A stretch of 32,325 nt of DNA from Anaerolineales bacterium (GCA_026985995.1 JALSPJ010000186.1:1-32325); one strand, 5' to 3'; shown: positions 16,639 through 24,699, numbered from the stretch's first letter. Notes: a model not told the origin generated them from the letters alone. A program made the numbers and translations.

Positions 16639-19442
16639 CAGCCTTTCCTCCTCGCATGGGGAATGGTTTTGCTGCGGCGCTGGTGCCACAGGCCCACAGC
16701 GGCCCAGCCCAAGGCCGCGGCCGCCAGCATGAAAGCCAGACTTTGCGGATACACCGCGCGGCCGAGCGCCGGCCGCCAGCCCACCCACAGATAGCCGACA
16801 ATGTAGCCCGCCCAGGCCGCGGTAAACACGCCCAAACCGTAGCGAATGGCCCAGGCCGCGGTGTAGCCCCGCCCCCGGGCCCAGGCCGCAGCCAGCGCGG
16901 CCAACAGCGCGGTGACCATGACGACCCAGGCCGCCAGGCCCAAACGCCAGCGCCACGGCGGCCGCGTCGGTTCCCCCGGGGGCCGCGGGGTGGGGGAAGG
17001 CGCGGGGGTGGGCGAAGGCTGGGGTGTGGCCGTGGGCAGCGGCGTGGGCGGCGCGCCCAAAATTTCCACCTGCAGCGGCTGCGAGCGGGCCTCGCCGGCC
17101 TCGGCCCAAATCTCCACCAGGCCGTTGGCATCCAGCACTAAGGAGCCCCGGGCCCGGCCGTCTTGGGTGCTCACTTCGGTGCGCTGCAGCACGGTTTGGC
17201 CCTGCCCCAGCACGAAGCGCACCGGCGTGCCGTCGGGCACGGGGTGGCCGTTGTGGTCGACGATGACATCGGTGTGCACGGCCACCAGCTGGCCTTTGGG
17301 CAGCTGCCAGGGCCCCCCGGCCACCGGCGGCGTGGGCGTGGCCCCCGCGGCGGTGATGACTTCCAGCGAGAGGGCGATGTCTTGCGTCGGGTCCGGCTGG
17401 GTCACCCGCCAGATGTCGTAACCGATTTCGGGAACCGACACAGGCGCCGCGCCCTGGGGCAGGGCTTCCTGGAACAACAGGCGCACCAGCATGGCGACGA
17501 AGGGCGGCGTTTTGCCGAACATGTCGTAGAAGGCGGTGACATTGGCCAAATGCGCGGCGTTGAGGGCGTAGGGCGATTGCAGGGCGAAGGCCACCACGGT
17601 CTTGTCGCGCAGGCGGTCGGGCGCTTGTTCCAGCAATTGGGGAATGGCCGTGCCGCCGGGCCGGTTGGGGTCCGGGTCCTGCACCAGCAGCACCACCCAA
17701 TTGGCGCGGCGCAGGGCCTCGTCGAAGGCCCGGTTGGGTTCCGCGTAGGGCGCGGTGAGCCAGTGGGCCAGGTCCGTGGCGGTGAAAACGGCCAAATGGT
17801 CGGGCTGCACCAGGCGCTGGGCCCGGGGGCCGTAAAGCTCCAACACGGTGCGGCGCAGCGCGTCGGGGTCCGGCACTTGCTGCAAAGGGCATTCGGTGCA
17901 CAGCCGATAGGCGACGGTGTCGACGATGAAGAGCAGGTGGTCGGTGCGGCTCGGCGGTGTGGGCAGCACCTCGGGCAGGTCCAGCAGGCTGGGGTCCAAC
18001 AGGGTGGCCGCGCGCTGGGCCACTTGAAAGGCCACCTCGGTGTTTTGGCCTACAGCTGTAAGGCGGTCCGCGGGGCGTTGGGTGCGGCCCAAGGAAAATT
18101 CCCCCAAACGGGCATATTTGAGGGTCAGAATGCGCAGCACCGCGTCGTCGACCCGCTGGGCAAAAGCCGGGTCCTGGAGGTATTTTTCCTCGAACGCCTG
18201 CAGCACCGCGTCCACGGTGGCGACATACGAGGGCTCCTCGGCGCGCGGGTCCACGAAGCCGGGGCCGAGATACAGCAGATGGTTCCCGGCCAGGAAGGCT
18301 TCGCGCGCCAGCCGCTGCGGGTCGTAGGGCTGGCCCAAGGCCCCGGCATAGCGGTGCAGGGCCGGGCTGCCCAGGTCGTCGCTGACGAACAGGCCCGGTT
18401 GGGCGTACCATTCCCCCACCGCGGGGTCGGCCAGCACCTGCTGCAGGGCTTTGGCGTCTAAACTCACGGGCGGGGTGGTGGGGCGAATGTTGCCTTGCAG
18501 GGCGAGGTAGCGGATGTGGCCAATCATGAGGGCATCGACCCGGCCCTCGGGTGGGGCCTGCATGACCTGCAGGAAGGGGGCCAGGGTGGTGGTCCGCATG
18601 TCTTCCCAGGGCTTGCGCACGGTGGGAATTTCCTCGGCCAGGGGGCGTTGGGCGCCGCCGTAGCCGGGGAAGTAACGGCCCACAAAGGCCACCCGGCCCT
18701 GGCTGCCCTGGTGCACGCCCTGGATGTAGGCCTGGGCCAGGCGGCCCACCCAAAAGGGGTGGGAACCGAAGGCCCGCACGCTCAAGTCGCCTGGGGAGCC
18801 CACCGCCGCGGTTTCGAGCACCTCCAGGGGCGGGCCGAAGAGCAGGTTGACGCCCAGCGCGTCCAGCTCCTGGCCCTGGAGCGCGCCGGCCTGGCGGGCC
18901 AGGTCCGGCTCCCAGGTGGCGCCCAGGGCCATGGGGCTGGGCAAGGGGGAAAGCGCGCCGGGCAGGGCGTCGCGGGGCGCGGCGTCGCCTTCCCACTGCA
19001 GGGCCACCCACAGGGGGATGAACTGCGGGGGCTGGGGCTCGCCGGTGGTGGGGTCGGTGATGCGTTCGTCGGCTTCGGGGTAAGCCCAGTCTTGCAGCTG
19101 GTTGGTCAGGGTTTGCAGCGCGGGCAGGGTGTCGGGCGGGGGGGCGAAGTTGTCCTGGTCGCGACGCAGCACCACGCCGCCGATGCGGCGTTCCACCACC
19201 CAGCGGTAAATGGGGTCTTGCTCGGTCGGCTGCGTGCCCGGGAAAGTGACCAGGAACAGCTGGCCGACTTTTTCGGTGGGGGTGAGGCGCGCCAACAGGG
19301 CCTGGGCCCGGTCGTACGGGGTGAGTTCCGCGTGGGCCTGGGGGGATGGCATCACCCCCCAGGCGAGGAGCCCGCACAGCAGGCCGACCCAGGCGTAGCG
19401 CGCCAGGCGGCGCCAGGGGAACGGCAAAGGCGATGGCGGCAT
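16638..19442 (-). CDS. Secreted/membrane GH3-like protein with Ig-like (Big_1-type) domain and C-terminal TM helices; acid/base motif degenerate
   Basis: LLARLTPTEKVGQLFLVTFPG, RIGGVVL, LALQGNIRPTTPPVSL, GLFVSDDLGSPAL, GRYFPGYGG in place of KHFPGHG; VAVHTDVIVDHNGHPVPDGTPVRFVLGQG Ig-like; P-rich linker; 3 TM helices. Start 19442; stop TGA shares one base with the xpt ATG. Confidence 0.78.
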   Translation of the reverse strand: MPPSPLPFPWRRLARYAWVGLLCGLLAWGVMPSPQAHAELTPYDRAQALLARLTPTEKVGQLFLVTFPGTQPTEQDPIYRWVVERRIGGVVLRRDQDNFAPPPDTLPALQTLTNQLQDWAYPEADERITDPTTGEPQPPQFIPLWVALQWEGDAAPRDALPGALSPLPSPMALGATWEPDLARQAGALQGQELDALGVNLLFGPPLEVLETAAVGSPGDLSVRAFGSHPFWVGRLAQAYIQGVHQGSQGRVAFVGRYFPGYGGAQRPLAEEIPTVRKPWEDMRTTTLAPFLQVMQAPPEGRVDALMIGHIRYLALQGNIRPTTPPVSLDAKALQQVLADPAVGEWYAQPGLFVSDDLGSPALHRYAGALGQPYDPQRLAREAFLAGNHLLYLGPGFVDPRAEEPSYVATVDAVLQAFEEKYLQDPAFAQRVDDAVLRILTLKYARLGEFSLGRTQRPADRLTAVGQNTEVAFQVAQRAATLLDPSLLDLPEVLPTPPSRTDHLLFIVDTVAYRLCTECPLQQVPDPDALRRTVLELYGPRAQRLVQPDHLAVFTATDLAHWLTAPYAEPNRAFDEALRRANWVVLLVQDPDPNRPGGTAIPQLLEQAPDRLRDKTVVAFALQSPYALNAAHLANVTAFYDMFGKTPPFVAMLVRLLFQEALPQGAAPVSVPEIGYDIWRVTQPDPTQDIALSLEVITAAGATPTPPVAGGPWQLPKGQLVAVHTDVIVDHNGHPVPDGTPVRFVLGQGQTVLQRTEVSTQDGRARGSLVLDANGLVEIWAEAGEARSQPLQVEILGAPPTPLPTATPQPSPTPAPSPTPRPPGEPTRPPWRWRLGLAAWVVMVTALLAALAAAWARGRGYTAAWAIRYGLGVFTAAWAGYIVGYLWVGWRPALGRAVYPQSLAFMLAAAALGWAAVGLWHQRRSKTIPHARRKG

Positions 19443-19524
19443 ACATTTGCATTGTATCGCGGCCGGGCGCGGGGGGCAAGCCGCGATGCCCCTTGCGCCC
19501 GGGCTTTTCCAAGTACCCATAAAA

Positions 19525-19597
19525 TCACACGGAGGCACGGGGAACACAGAGAAGCAGGAGAAATTATCCTATTCGTGTTCTCTGGGCCTTCGTGTGA
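19525..19597. repeat. Imperfect inverted repeat (23-nt arms 19525-19547 / 19575-19597)
   Basis: TCACACGGAGGCACGGGGAACAC versus GTGTTCTCTGGGCCTTCGTGTGA; 19/23 Watson-Crick, 22/23 counting G.U in a plus-strand RNA. Confidence 0.8.
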
Positions 19598-19627
19598 ATT
19601 GCACCCTGCCCAGCTGACCGGGCGTTG

Positions 19628-19900
19628 TTGGAAGTTGGAAATTGGTGGCTGGAGGTTGGTGGTTGGAAGTTGGCGGGCGCCGCGCGCCCCTACCGCGCTC
19701 CCTGCTCACCGCTGACTGCTGTTGTTCATCCGCGTTCATCCGCGTGAATCCGCGGTTTCATTCCCCGGACGACCCACCGGGTCGCCCCTACCGCGGCGGG
19801 CGCACCGCCGTGCGCCCCTACCGGGCTGATTGCTGACTGCTGACTGCTTCCTGCTGTTATTCATCCGCGGCTTCATCCCCCCGGCGCACTGCCGGGCGCC
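19628..19900 (+). repeat. Composite intergenic repeat, copy A
   Basis: 7 heptads TTGGNNG (19628-19676); hairpin GGGCGC-CGC-GCGCCC + CCTACCG; CTGACTGCTG tract; decamers TTCATCCGCG/TTCATCCGCG/TGAATCCGCG (19725-19754); hairpins at 19767-19787 and 19798-19817, each followed by C-CTACCG; CTGACTGCTGACTGC; TTCATCCGCGG. Confidence 0.9.
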
Positions 19901-19960
19901 CGCGCCGAATTTCGCGAAAGTTGAGACATGACATTCGTCACCTGGCTCAAAAAAACAATC

Positions 19961-19996
19961 TTGACTATTCTTGCTAAAGGTGGTCAAGAAAGTCAA
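19961..19996 (+). promoter_or_regulatory. Candidate operator/promoter upstream of the Rrf2 regulator
   Basis: TTGACTATTCTTG (19961-19973) and CAAGAAAGTCAA (19985-19996): imperfect inverted repeat with 11-nt spacer; TTGACT could also act as -35. Confidence 0.5.
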
Positions 19997-20023
19997 CTTT
20001 TTGCCACGCGGGCGAGGGCGGTG

Positions 20024-20473
20024 ATGCGCTATTGGATCAACCGACGCACGGACTACGCCATTCGGGTGGTATTGGGCCTGGCCAAGCACCCCCCGGGGAC
20101 GCGGGTTTCGGCCCAGCAGCTCAGCCAGGAAATGCTCATCCCGCTCTCGCTGCTTTACAGTTTGCTTAAGGAACTCAGTCGGGCCCAGCTGGTGCGCACT
20201 TACCCGGGGCCCAAAGGCGGCCTGGAACTGGCCCGCCCGGCGCAAGACATCACCCTGCGTGATGTCATCGAGGCCATGGACCGGCTGCCCCGGGTTTCGG
20301 AGTGCATTGACTTGCCGGATTCGTGCCCCTTTTCTACGGCCTGCCCGGTGCGCCGGCGGTGGGCCCGATTGCAGCGCCTGATTTTGAAAGAGCTGGAAAG
20401 CACCACTTTCGCGGATTTGGCCGCCGAGGCCCAGGGGGTGTCGGTGGCCTTGAAGGCGGACCAGGAACCATGA
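20024..20473 (+). CDS. Rrf2-family Fe-S transcriptional regulator
   Basis: MRYWINRRTDYAIRVVLGLAKHPPGTRVSAQQLSQEMLIPLSLLYSLLKELSRAQLVRTYPGPKGGLELARPAQDITLRDVIEA; cysteine triad ECIDLPDSCPFSTACPVRRRW (CX6CX5C). Start at 20024 (or GTG 20021), not 19928. Confidence 0.92.
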   Translation: MRYWINRRTDYAIRVVLGLAKHPPGTRVSAQQLSQEMLIPLSLLYSLLKELSRAQLVRTYPGPKGGLELARPAQDITLRDVIEAMDRLPRVSECIDLPDSCPFSTACPVRRRWARLQRLILKELESTTFADLAAEAQGVSVALKADQEP

Positions 20474-21147
20474 AGGCCTATCGTTGGGTGGTTCGCGGGG
20501 TTTACGGCTTTTTCGGCACGGTGTTCGTGGCCGTGGTGGCGTTCAAGGTGTTTCAGCCTGTGCAGGTGCTGCCCCGGGTGCGCCTGGGCCCAGGTTTCAT
20601 CTTGGTGGACCAAAACGGCCAACAGCTGACCAACGAGGACCTGCGGGGCAAAGTGGTACTGTACGCCTTCCTCTACACCCGCTGCCCGGGCGATTGCTAC
20701 GGCATCGTGCCCACGCTGCAGCGGGCGCAGGCCGAGGGGCCGGCCATCATGGGCGACATTCCCTTTCGCATCGTGGCCATTTCGCTGGACCCGGCCCACG
20801 ACACCCCCGAAGTGCTACGGGCCTATGCCCGGCAGGTCGGCGCGGACCCCGCGGTGTGGACCTTCGCCACCCACCCCGACCCCAAACGGCTGAAGCTGAT
20901 TGTGGGCGCGGGGTTCGGCGAGTATTACGAACCGCAACCCGACGGCAGTGTGCGCTTCGACCCGCGCTACATCCTCATCGACGGCTGGGGCATCGTGCGC
21001 GGGGAATACAAGTACGAGACTTTGGCGTCGACCGAGGAGCGCATTCTGCGCCACTTGGGCGTGCTGGCCGAGGAAATTCGCAACAGCCAGGGCTCGGCCA
21101 AACTGGCCTATGAGGCCGCGCATTTCTTCCTTTGTTACGCACCTTGA
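20470..21147 (+). CDS. SCO1/SenC-family protein (copy 1, divergent)
   Basis: N-terminal TM; GQQLTNEDLRGKVVLYAFLYTRCPGDCYGIVPTLQ (CX3C); RIVAISLDPAHDTPEVLRAYA. ATG overlaps the Rrf2 stop (ATGA). Confidence 0.88.
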   Translation: MKAYRWVVRGVYGFFGTVFVAVVAFKVFQPVQVLPRVRLGPGFILVDQNGQQLTNEDLRGKVVLYAFLYTRCPGDCYGIVPTLQRAQAEGPAIMGDIPFRIVAISLDPAHDTPEVLRAYARQVGADPAVWTFATHPDPKRLKLIVGAGFGEYYEPQPDGSVRFDPRYILIDGWGIVRGEYKYETLASTEERILRHLGVLAEEIRNSQGSAKLAYEAAHFFLCYAP

Positions 21148-21168
21148 TGCATGTGGAGGTTGGCTTCG

Positions 21169-21768
21169 ATGGCGTATAAAAAGCCCGTATTGGTCCTGGT
21201 AGGCGCGTTGCTCTTGGTTGCCGTTGGCTGGTGGGGGTGGAACCGGTTTCGGCCTTACGCGTTTCACGGCACGGTGCTGCAATCGACCGAGCCGGCGCCC
21301 GATTTCACCCTCATGTCGGCCGACGGCCCGGTGAGCCTGCGGGACTTTCGGGGCAAGGTGGTCATGCTCTACTTCGGCTACACCTTCTGCCCCGATGTGT
21401 GCCCCACCACCCTGTTCGAGGTGCAGCGGGCCATGGAGCTGTTGGGCGACGACGCGGACCAGGTGCAATTCATCATGGTTTCGGTGGACCCGGCTCGGGA
21501 TACGCCCGAACGCCTCAAGGAATATGTACAGTACTTCGACCCCCGTTTCATCGGTGTGACGGGCAGCGAAGATGAGATTGCCGAGGTGGCCACGCAATAC
21601 GGCATTTATTACCAGAAACACGAGGGTACCGTGGCCACCGGGTATCTTGTCGACCACACGGCCAGCATCACCGTGGTCGACAAGAAAGGGTATGTCAAGC
21701 TCATCTTCCCCTATGGCACCCCGGCCGAAGATATGGCCGCGGACCTCAAGTATCTCATTTCCCATTGA
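21169..21768 (+). CDS. SCO1/SenC copper chaperone (copy 2, canonical)
   Basis: APDFTLMSADGPVSLRDFRGKVVMLYFGYTFCPDVCPTTLFEVQ...FIMVSVDPARDTPERLKEY...GYLVDHTASITVVD; CX3C plus His. Confidence 0.94.
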   Translation: MAYKKPVLVLVGALLLVAVGWWGWNRFRPYAFHGTVLQSTEPAPDFTLMSADGPVSLRDFRGKVVMLYFGYTFCPDVCPTTLFEVQRAMELLGDDADQVQFIMVSVDPARDTPERLKEYVQYFDPRFIGVTGSEDEIAEVATQYGIYYQKHEGTVATGYLVDHTASITVVDKKGYVKLIFPYGTPAEDMAADLKYLISH

Positions 21769-21787
21769 CCCTTTGAGGAGGTCTTCC

Positions 21788-22240
21788 ATGAAGCGCTTCA
21801 TTCGCTTACTGGCGTTGATGTCGGCCGTCGTGGTTGCGTTGGCCGCGTGCCAAAAGGCCGCCGGGCCCCAAATCCAGGTGGAAGACGCCTGGGGCCGGCC
21901 CTCGCCCAAGGTGGCTACCGCGGGCGCGTTCTACATGACCCTGCGCAACACGGGCAATGAGGACGACGCCCTGATTGGCGCTTCGTCCGACGCCTGCGGC
22001 ACGGTGGAATTGCACGAATCTTTCAAGACCGCCGAAGGCGCCATGGGGATGCGCCCGGTGGAGGGCGGGAAAATCGTCATCCCGGCCGGGCAGACCGTGG
22101 AGCTCAAGATGGGCGGGTTGCACATCATGTGCATCGATAAAAAGGTCGACTTCACCCCCGGCACCAAGGTCAAGCTCGTCTTGCACTTCGAGAAAAGCGG
22201 CGACATGCCCATCGAGGTCGAGATTCGCCAGCCCAAGTAG
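21788..22240 (+). CDS. PCuAC-type periplasmic copper chaperone lipoprotein
   Basis: Lipobox VALAAC; VEDAWGRPSPKVATAGAFYMTLRNTG; ELHESFKTAEGAMGMRPVEGGKIVIPAGQTVELKMGGLHIMCI (H...M...HxM). Confidence 0.93.
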   Translation: MKRFIRLLALMSAVVVALAACQKAAGPQIQVEDAWGRPSPKVATAGAFYMTLRNTGNEDDALIGASSDACGTVELHESFKTAEGAMGMRPVEGGKIVIPAGQTVELKMGGLHIMCIDKKVDFTPGTKVKLVLHFEKSGDMPIEVEIRQPK

Positions 22241-22329
22241 GCCGTCTTTGCGGGCTCTCCCCCTCGGGGTGGGGCGGGGGCCTTTGTACCTTGTTGGCCG
22301 TTTTTTCCATCCATCCAAGGAGGTGCCGT

Positions 22330-22461
22330 ATGAGTTCCCAACCCCCTGAAGATTTTGCCCCCCGGGGCACCTGGGTCATCGTACTCATCTTCGTCGCCTT
22401 GCTGATTATCATTTGGGGTTCCGTGTACTGGATGCTGCTCCAGTATGGCCCGACCGTCTAA
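22330..22461 (+). CDS. cbaD: Small single-TM protein, ba3-type cytochrome oxidase subunit IIa-like
   Basis: Own translation (43 aa, below ORF-track cut-off): MSSQPPEDFAPRGTWVIVLIFVALLIIIWGSVYWMLLQYGPTV; SD AAGGAGG; immediately upstream of subunit II, the CbaD position. Confidence 0.82.
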   Translation: MSSQPPEDFAPRGTWVIVLIFVALLIIIWGSVYWMLLQYGPTV

Positions 22462-22479
22462 GGAAGGAGGAAGGCCACC

Positions 22480-22980
22480 ATGAGTTCCTTGCATATCGAC
22501 AAGCACGAAAAGCGCTGGATTACCATCAGCATCGCCTTGTTGGCCGCGTTTGCGGTGTTGATTGGCGTGGCCGGGTTCGCGCTGGGCGTGCAGGTGCCTA
22601 CGCTGGACCAGAAAATCGACCCCACCAAATTGGACCAGGACCCGGTGTGGTCCAACCCGGGTGTGCGGGAGCTGGTGCCCGGCAAGAAGTATGAAGTCTA
22701 TCTGATTGCCCAAACCTGGCAGTTCGTCCCCCGGGAAATTGTGGTGCCCGCCGGCGCGAAGGTGACCTTCTATGTCACCAGCCGCGACATTCAGCACGGC
22801 TTCAAAGTGCTCAACACGGACCTGAATGTGCAGGTCATTCCGGGCTATGTGGGCAAGCTGAGCTACACTTTCGATGAGCCCGGCGAGTACAAGTTCATCT
22901 GTACGGAATATTGTGGCTTGGGTCACGCGGCCATGTTCGGCGTGATCAAAGTCGTGCCCCCCGAAGAATACGGCAAATGA
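22480..22980 (+). CDS. cbaB: ba3-type cytochrome c oxidase subunit II (CuA)
   Basis: N-terminal TM, QTWQFVPREIVVPAGAKVTFYVTSRDIQHGF, CuA motif CTEYCGLGHAAM. Confidence 0.95.
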   Translation: MSSLHIDKHEKRWITISIALLAAFAVLIGVAGFALGVQVPTLDQKIDPTKLDQDPVWSNPGVRELVPGKKYEVYLIAQTWQFVPREIVVPAGAKVTFYVTSRDIQHGFKVLNTDLNVQVIPGYVGKLSYTFDEPGEYKFICTEYCGLGHAAMFGVIKVVPPEEYGK

Positions 22981-22992
22981 GGGAGGTCGGCC

Positions 22993-24651
22993 ATGGCGAA
23001 TGAATATACCCTGACCCGCGCGGAAAAGCGTTTCATCGGCTGGCACATTTTCGTGGCCGTGGCCGCGTTGGCCATCGGCAGCTTCTTCGGCCCCATGCAG
23101 GCCTTCAACTACGCCGGCTGGAACTTTTACCCGCAGCTGAAGAAGCTGCACATCGCCCAGTCCTATTACCAGGGCCTCACCCTGCACGGCGTGCTCAATG
23201 CGGTGGTGTGGACCACCTTCTTCATCCTGGGCTTTCTCACCTTCAACATGATTTACGGCCTCAAGCGGCCCCTCAAATACCCCAAGCTCAACGCCTTCGG
23301 CTTTTGGATGATGGTGGTGGGGCTGCTGCTGGCCGCGTTCTACATCCTGGCCAATCAGGCCAGCGTGCTCTACACTTTCTACCCGCCTATGAAGGCCCCC
23401 TGGCCTTTCTACCTGGGCCTGGTGCTGCTGGTGGTGGGCAGCTGGATTGAGGGCTACGGCTTTTACTTCACCTTGCACCAGTGGAAGAAGGACAACCCCG
23501 GCGTGCGCACGCCCTTCATCGCCTTCGCCAGTGTGGCCACCATGGTGCTGTGGCAACTGGCGACCTTGGGCGTGGCCATCGAAGCCCTGTTCATGCTGCT
23601 GCCCTGGTCCGCGGGGCTGGTGAAGGGCATCGACATCCAGCTGGCCCGCACTTTCTTCTGGTGGTTCGGCCATCCCCTGGTCTACTTCTGGCTGCTGCCG
23701 GCTTATATCTCCTGGTACGGCTACCTGCCGCGGCAGGCCGGCGGCAAGCTGTTCAGCGATACCATGGCCCGCTTAGCCTTCTGGCTGTTCATCTTGCTCT
23801 CGGTGCCCGTGGGCTTCCACCACCAGTTCGTGGACCCCGGCGTCGCGCCCGGCTGGAAGTACATCCACGCGCTGCTCACCCTGTCGGTGGTCATCCCCTC
23901 GCTCATGACCCTGTTCACCGTGGTGGCTTCGCTGGAATATGCCGGGCGTCAGCGAGGTGGCAAGGGCCTCATGGGCTGGCTGGCCGCGCTGCCGTGGGAT
24001 GACCCCATCGTGGCCTCGCAGCTGCTGGCCGGCATCCTGTTCATCTTCGGCGGATTCGGTGGCATCGTCAACGCGTCCTACAACACCAACCTCATCCTGC
24101 ACAACACCGCCTGGGTGCCCGGGCACTTCCACCTCACCGTGTCCACCGCGGTGACCCTGACCTTCATGGGCATCTCCTTCTGGCTGGTGCCCTACCTCAC
24201 GGGCCGGGAACTGTGCTGCCGCAAGGCCGCGCTGGTGCAGGTGTATCTGTGGTTCATCGGCATGGCCATCTTCTCCCAGGCCATGCACTCGCTGGGCCTG
24301 CTGGGCGCGCCCCGGCGCACGCCCTTGGGCGAAGCGCCCTACATCCCGCCCGAATGGAGTGGCCTGCTGCTGCGGGTGGGTATCGGCGGCATCATCCTCC
24401 TCGTCGCGGTCTACATGTACATCTGGATTATGGCCCACACCGCGTTCTTCGCCAAGAAGGCCGCCAAAGAGGTGGAAATCCAGGTGGCCGAGGCCATGAC
24501 CGATGTGCAGGCCGTGCCCGAATGGCTGGACGCCTGGAAGCCGTGGCTGGTGGGCGCGGTGGCGCTGTTGGTCATCGCCTACACGCCGGTGCTCATCGAC
24601 CTGATTTCGGGCATGATGCCTGTGGCCGGGCCGAACATCAAATTGTGGTAA
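22993..24651 (+). CDS. cbaA: ba3-type cytochrome c oxidase subunit I (B-family haem-copper oxidase)
   Basis: LTLHGVLNAVVWTTFFI, WWFGHPLVYFWLLPAYISWY (His-Tyr), GFHHQFVDPGV, NTAWVPGHFHLTVSTAVTLTFMG. Confidence 0.95.
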   Translation: MANEYTLTRAEKRFIGWHIFVAVAALAIGSFFGPMQAFNYAGWNFYPQLKKLHIAQSYYQGLTLHGVLNAVVWTTFFILGFLTFNMIYGLKRPLKYPKLNAFGFWMMVVGLLLAAFYILANQASVLYTFYPPMKAPWPFYLGLVLLVVGSWIEGYGFYFTLHQWKKDNPGVRTPFIAFASVATMVLWQLATLGVAIEALFMLLPWSAGLVKGIDIQLARTFFWWFGHPLVYFWLLPAYISWYGYLPRQAGGKLFSDTMARLAFWLFILLSVPVGFHHQFVDPGVAPGWKYIHALLTLSVVIPSLMTLFTVVASLEYAGRQRGGKGLMGWLAALPWDDPIVASQLLAGILFIFGGFGGIVNASYNTNLILHNTAWVPGHFHLTVSTAVTLTFMGISFWLVPYLTGRELCCRKAALVQVYLWFIGMAIFSQAMHSLGLLGAPRRTPLGEAPYIPPEWSGLLLRVGIGGIILLVAVYMYIWIMAHTAFFAKKAAKEVEIQVAEAMTDVQAVPEWLDAWKPWLVGAVALLVIAYTPVLIDLISGMMPVAGPNIKLW

Positions 24652-24669
24652 ACGCGCCTCCTTGGATGT

Positions 24670-24699
24670 CCGGGGGGACGCATCGTCGCGTCCCCCCGG
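24670..24699. terminator. Perfect hairpin downstream of cbaA (12-bp stem, 6-nt loop); possible partial terminator or mRNA-stability element
   Basis: CCGGGGGGACGC-ATCGTC-GCGTCCCCCCGG; no T-tract follows. Confidence 0.6.

Noticed and set aside
16063-19512. 1149-aa minus-strand ORF spanning xpt and the GH3-like gene
   Set aside because: Only the last 191 residues (Xpt) are real; the rest is an out-of-frame reading of the GH3-like gene.
19642-19836. Small ORFs in the composite repeats (also 27709-27942, 27791-28291)
   Set aside because: Encoded peptides are translations of heptad, hairpin and decamer repeats; no independent start signals or domains.
19621-19900. CRISPR array
   Set aside because: Units are 7 or 10 nt without spacers; no cas genes in the window.
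22241-22310. Terminator after the PCuAC gene (ctctccccctcggggtggggcgggggcc...gttttttcc)
   Set aside because: G/C-rich but the stem pairs poorly and is far from the T-run; not supported well enough.
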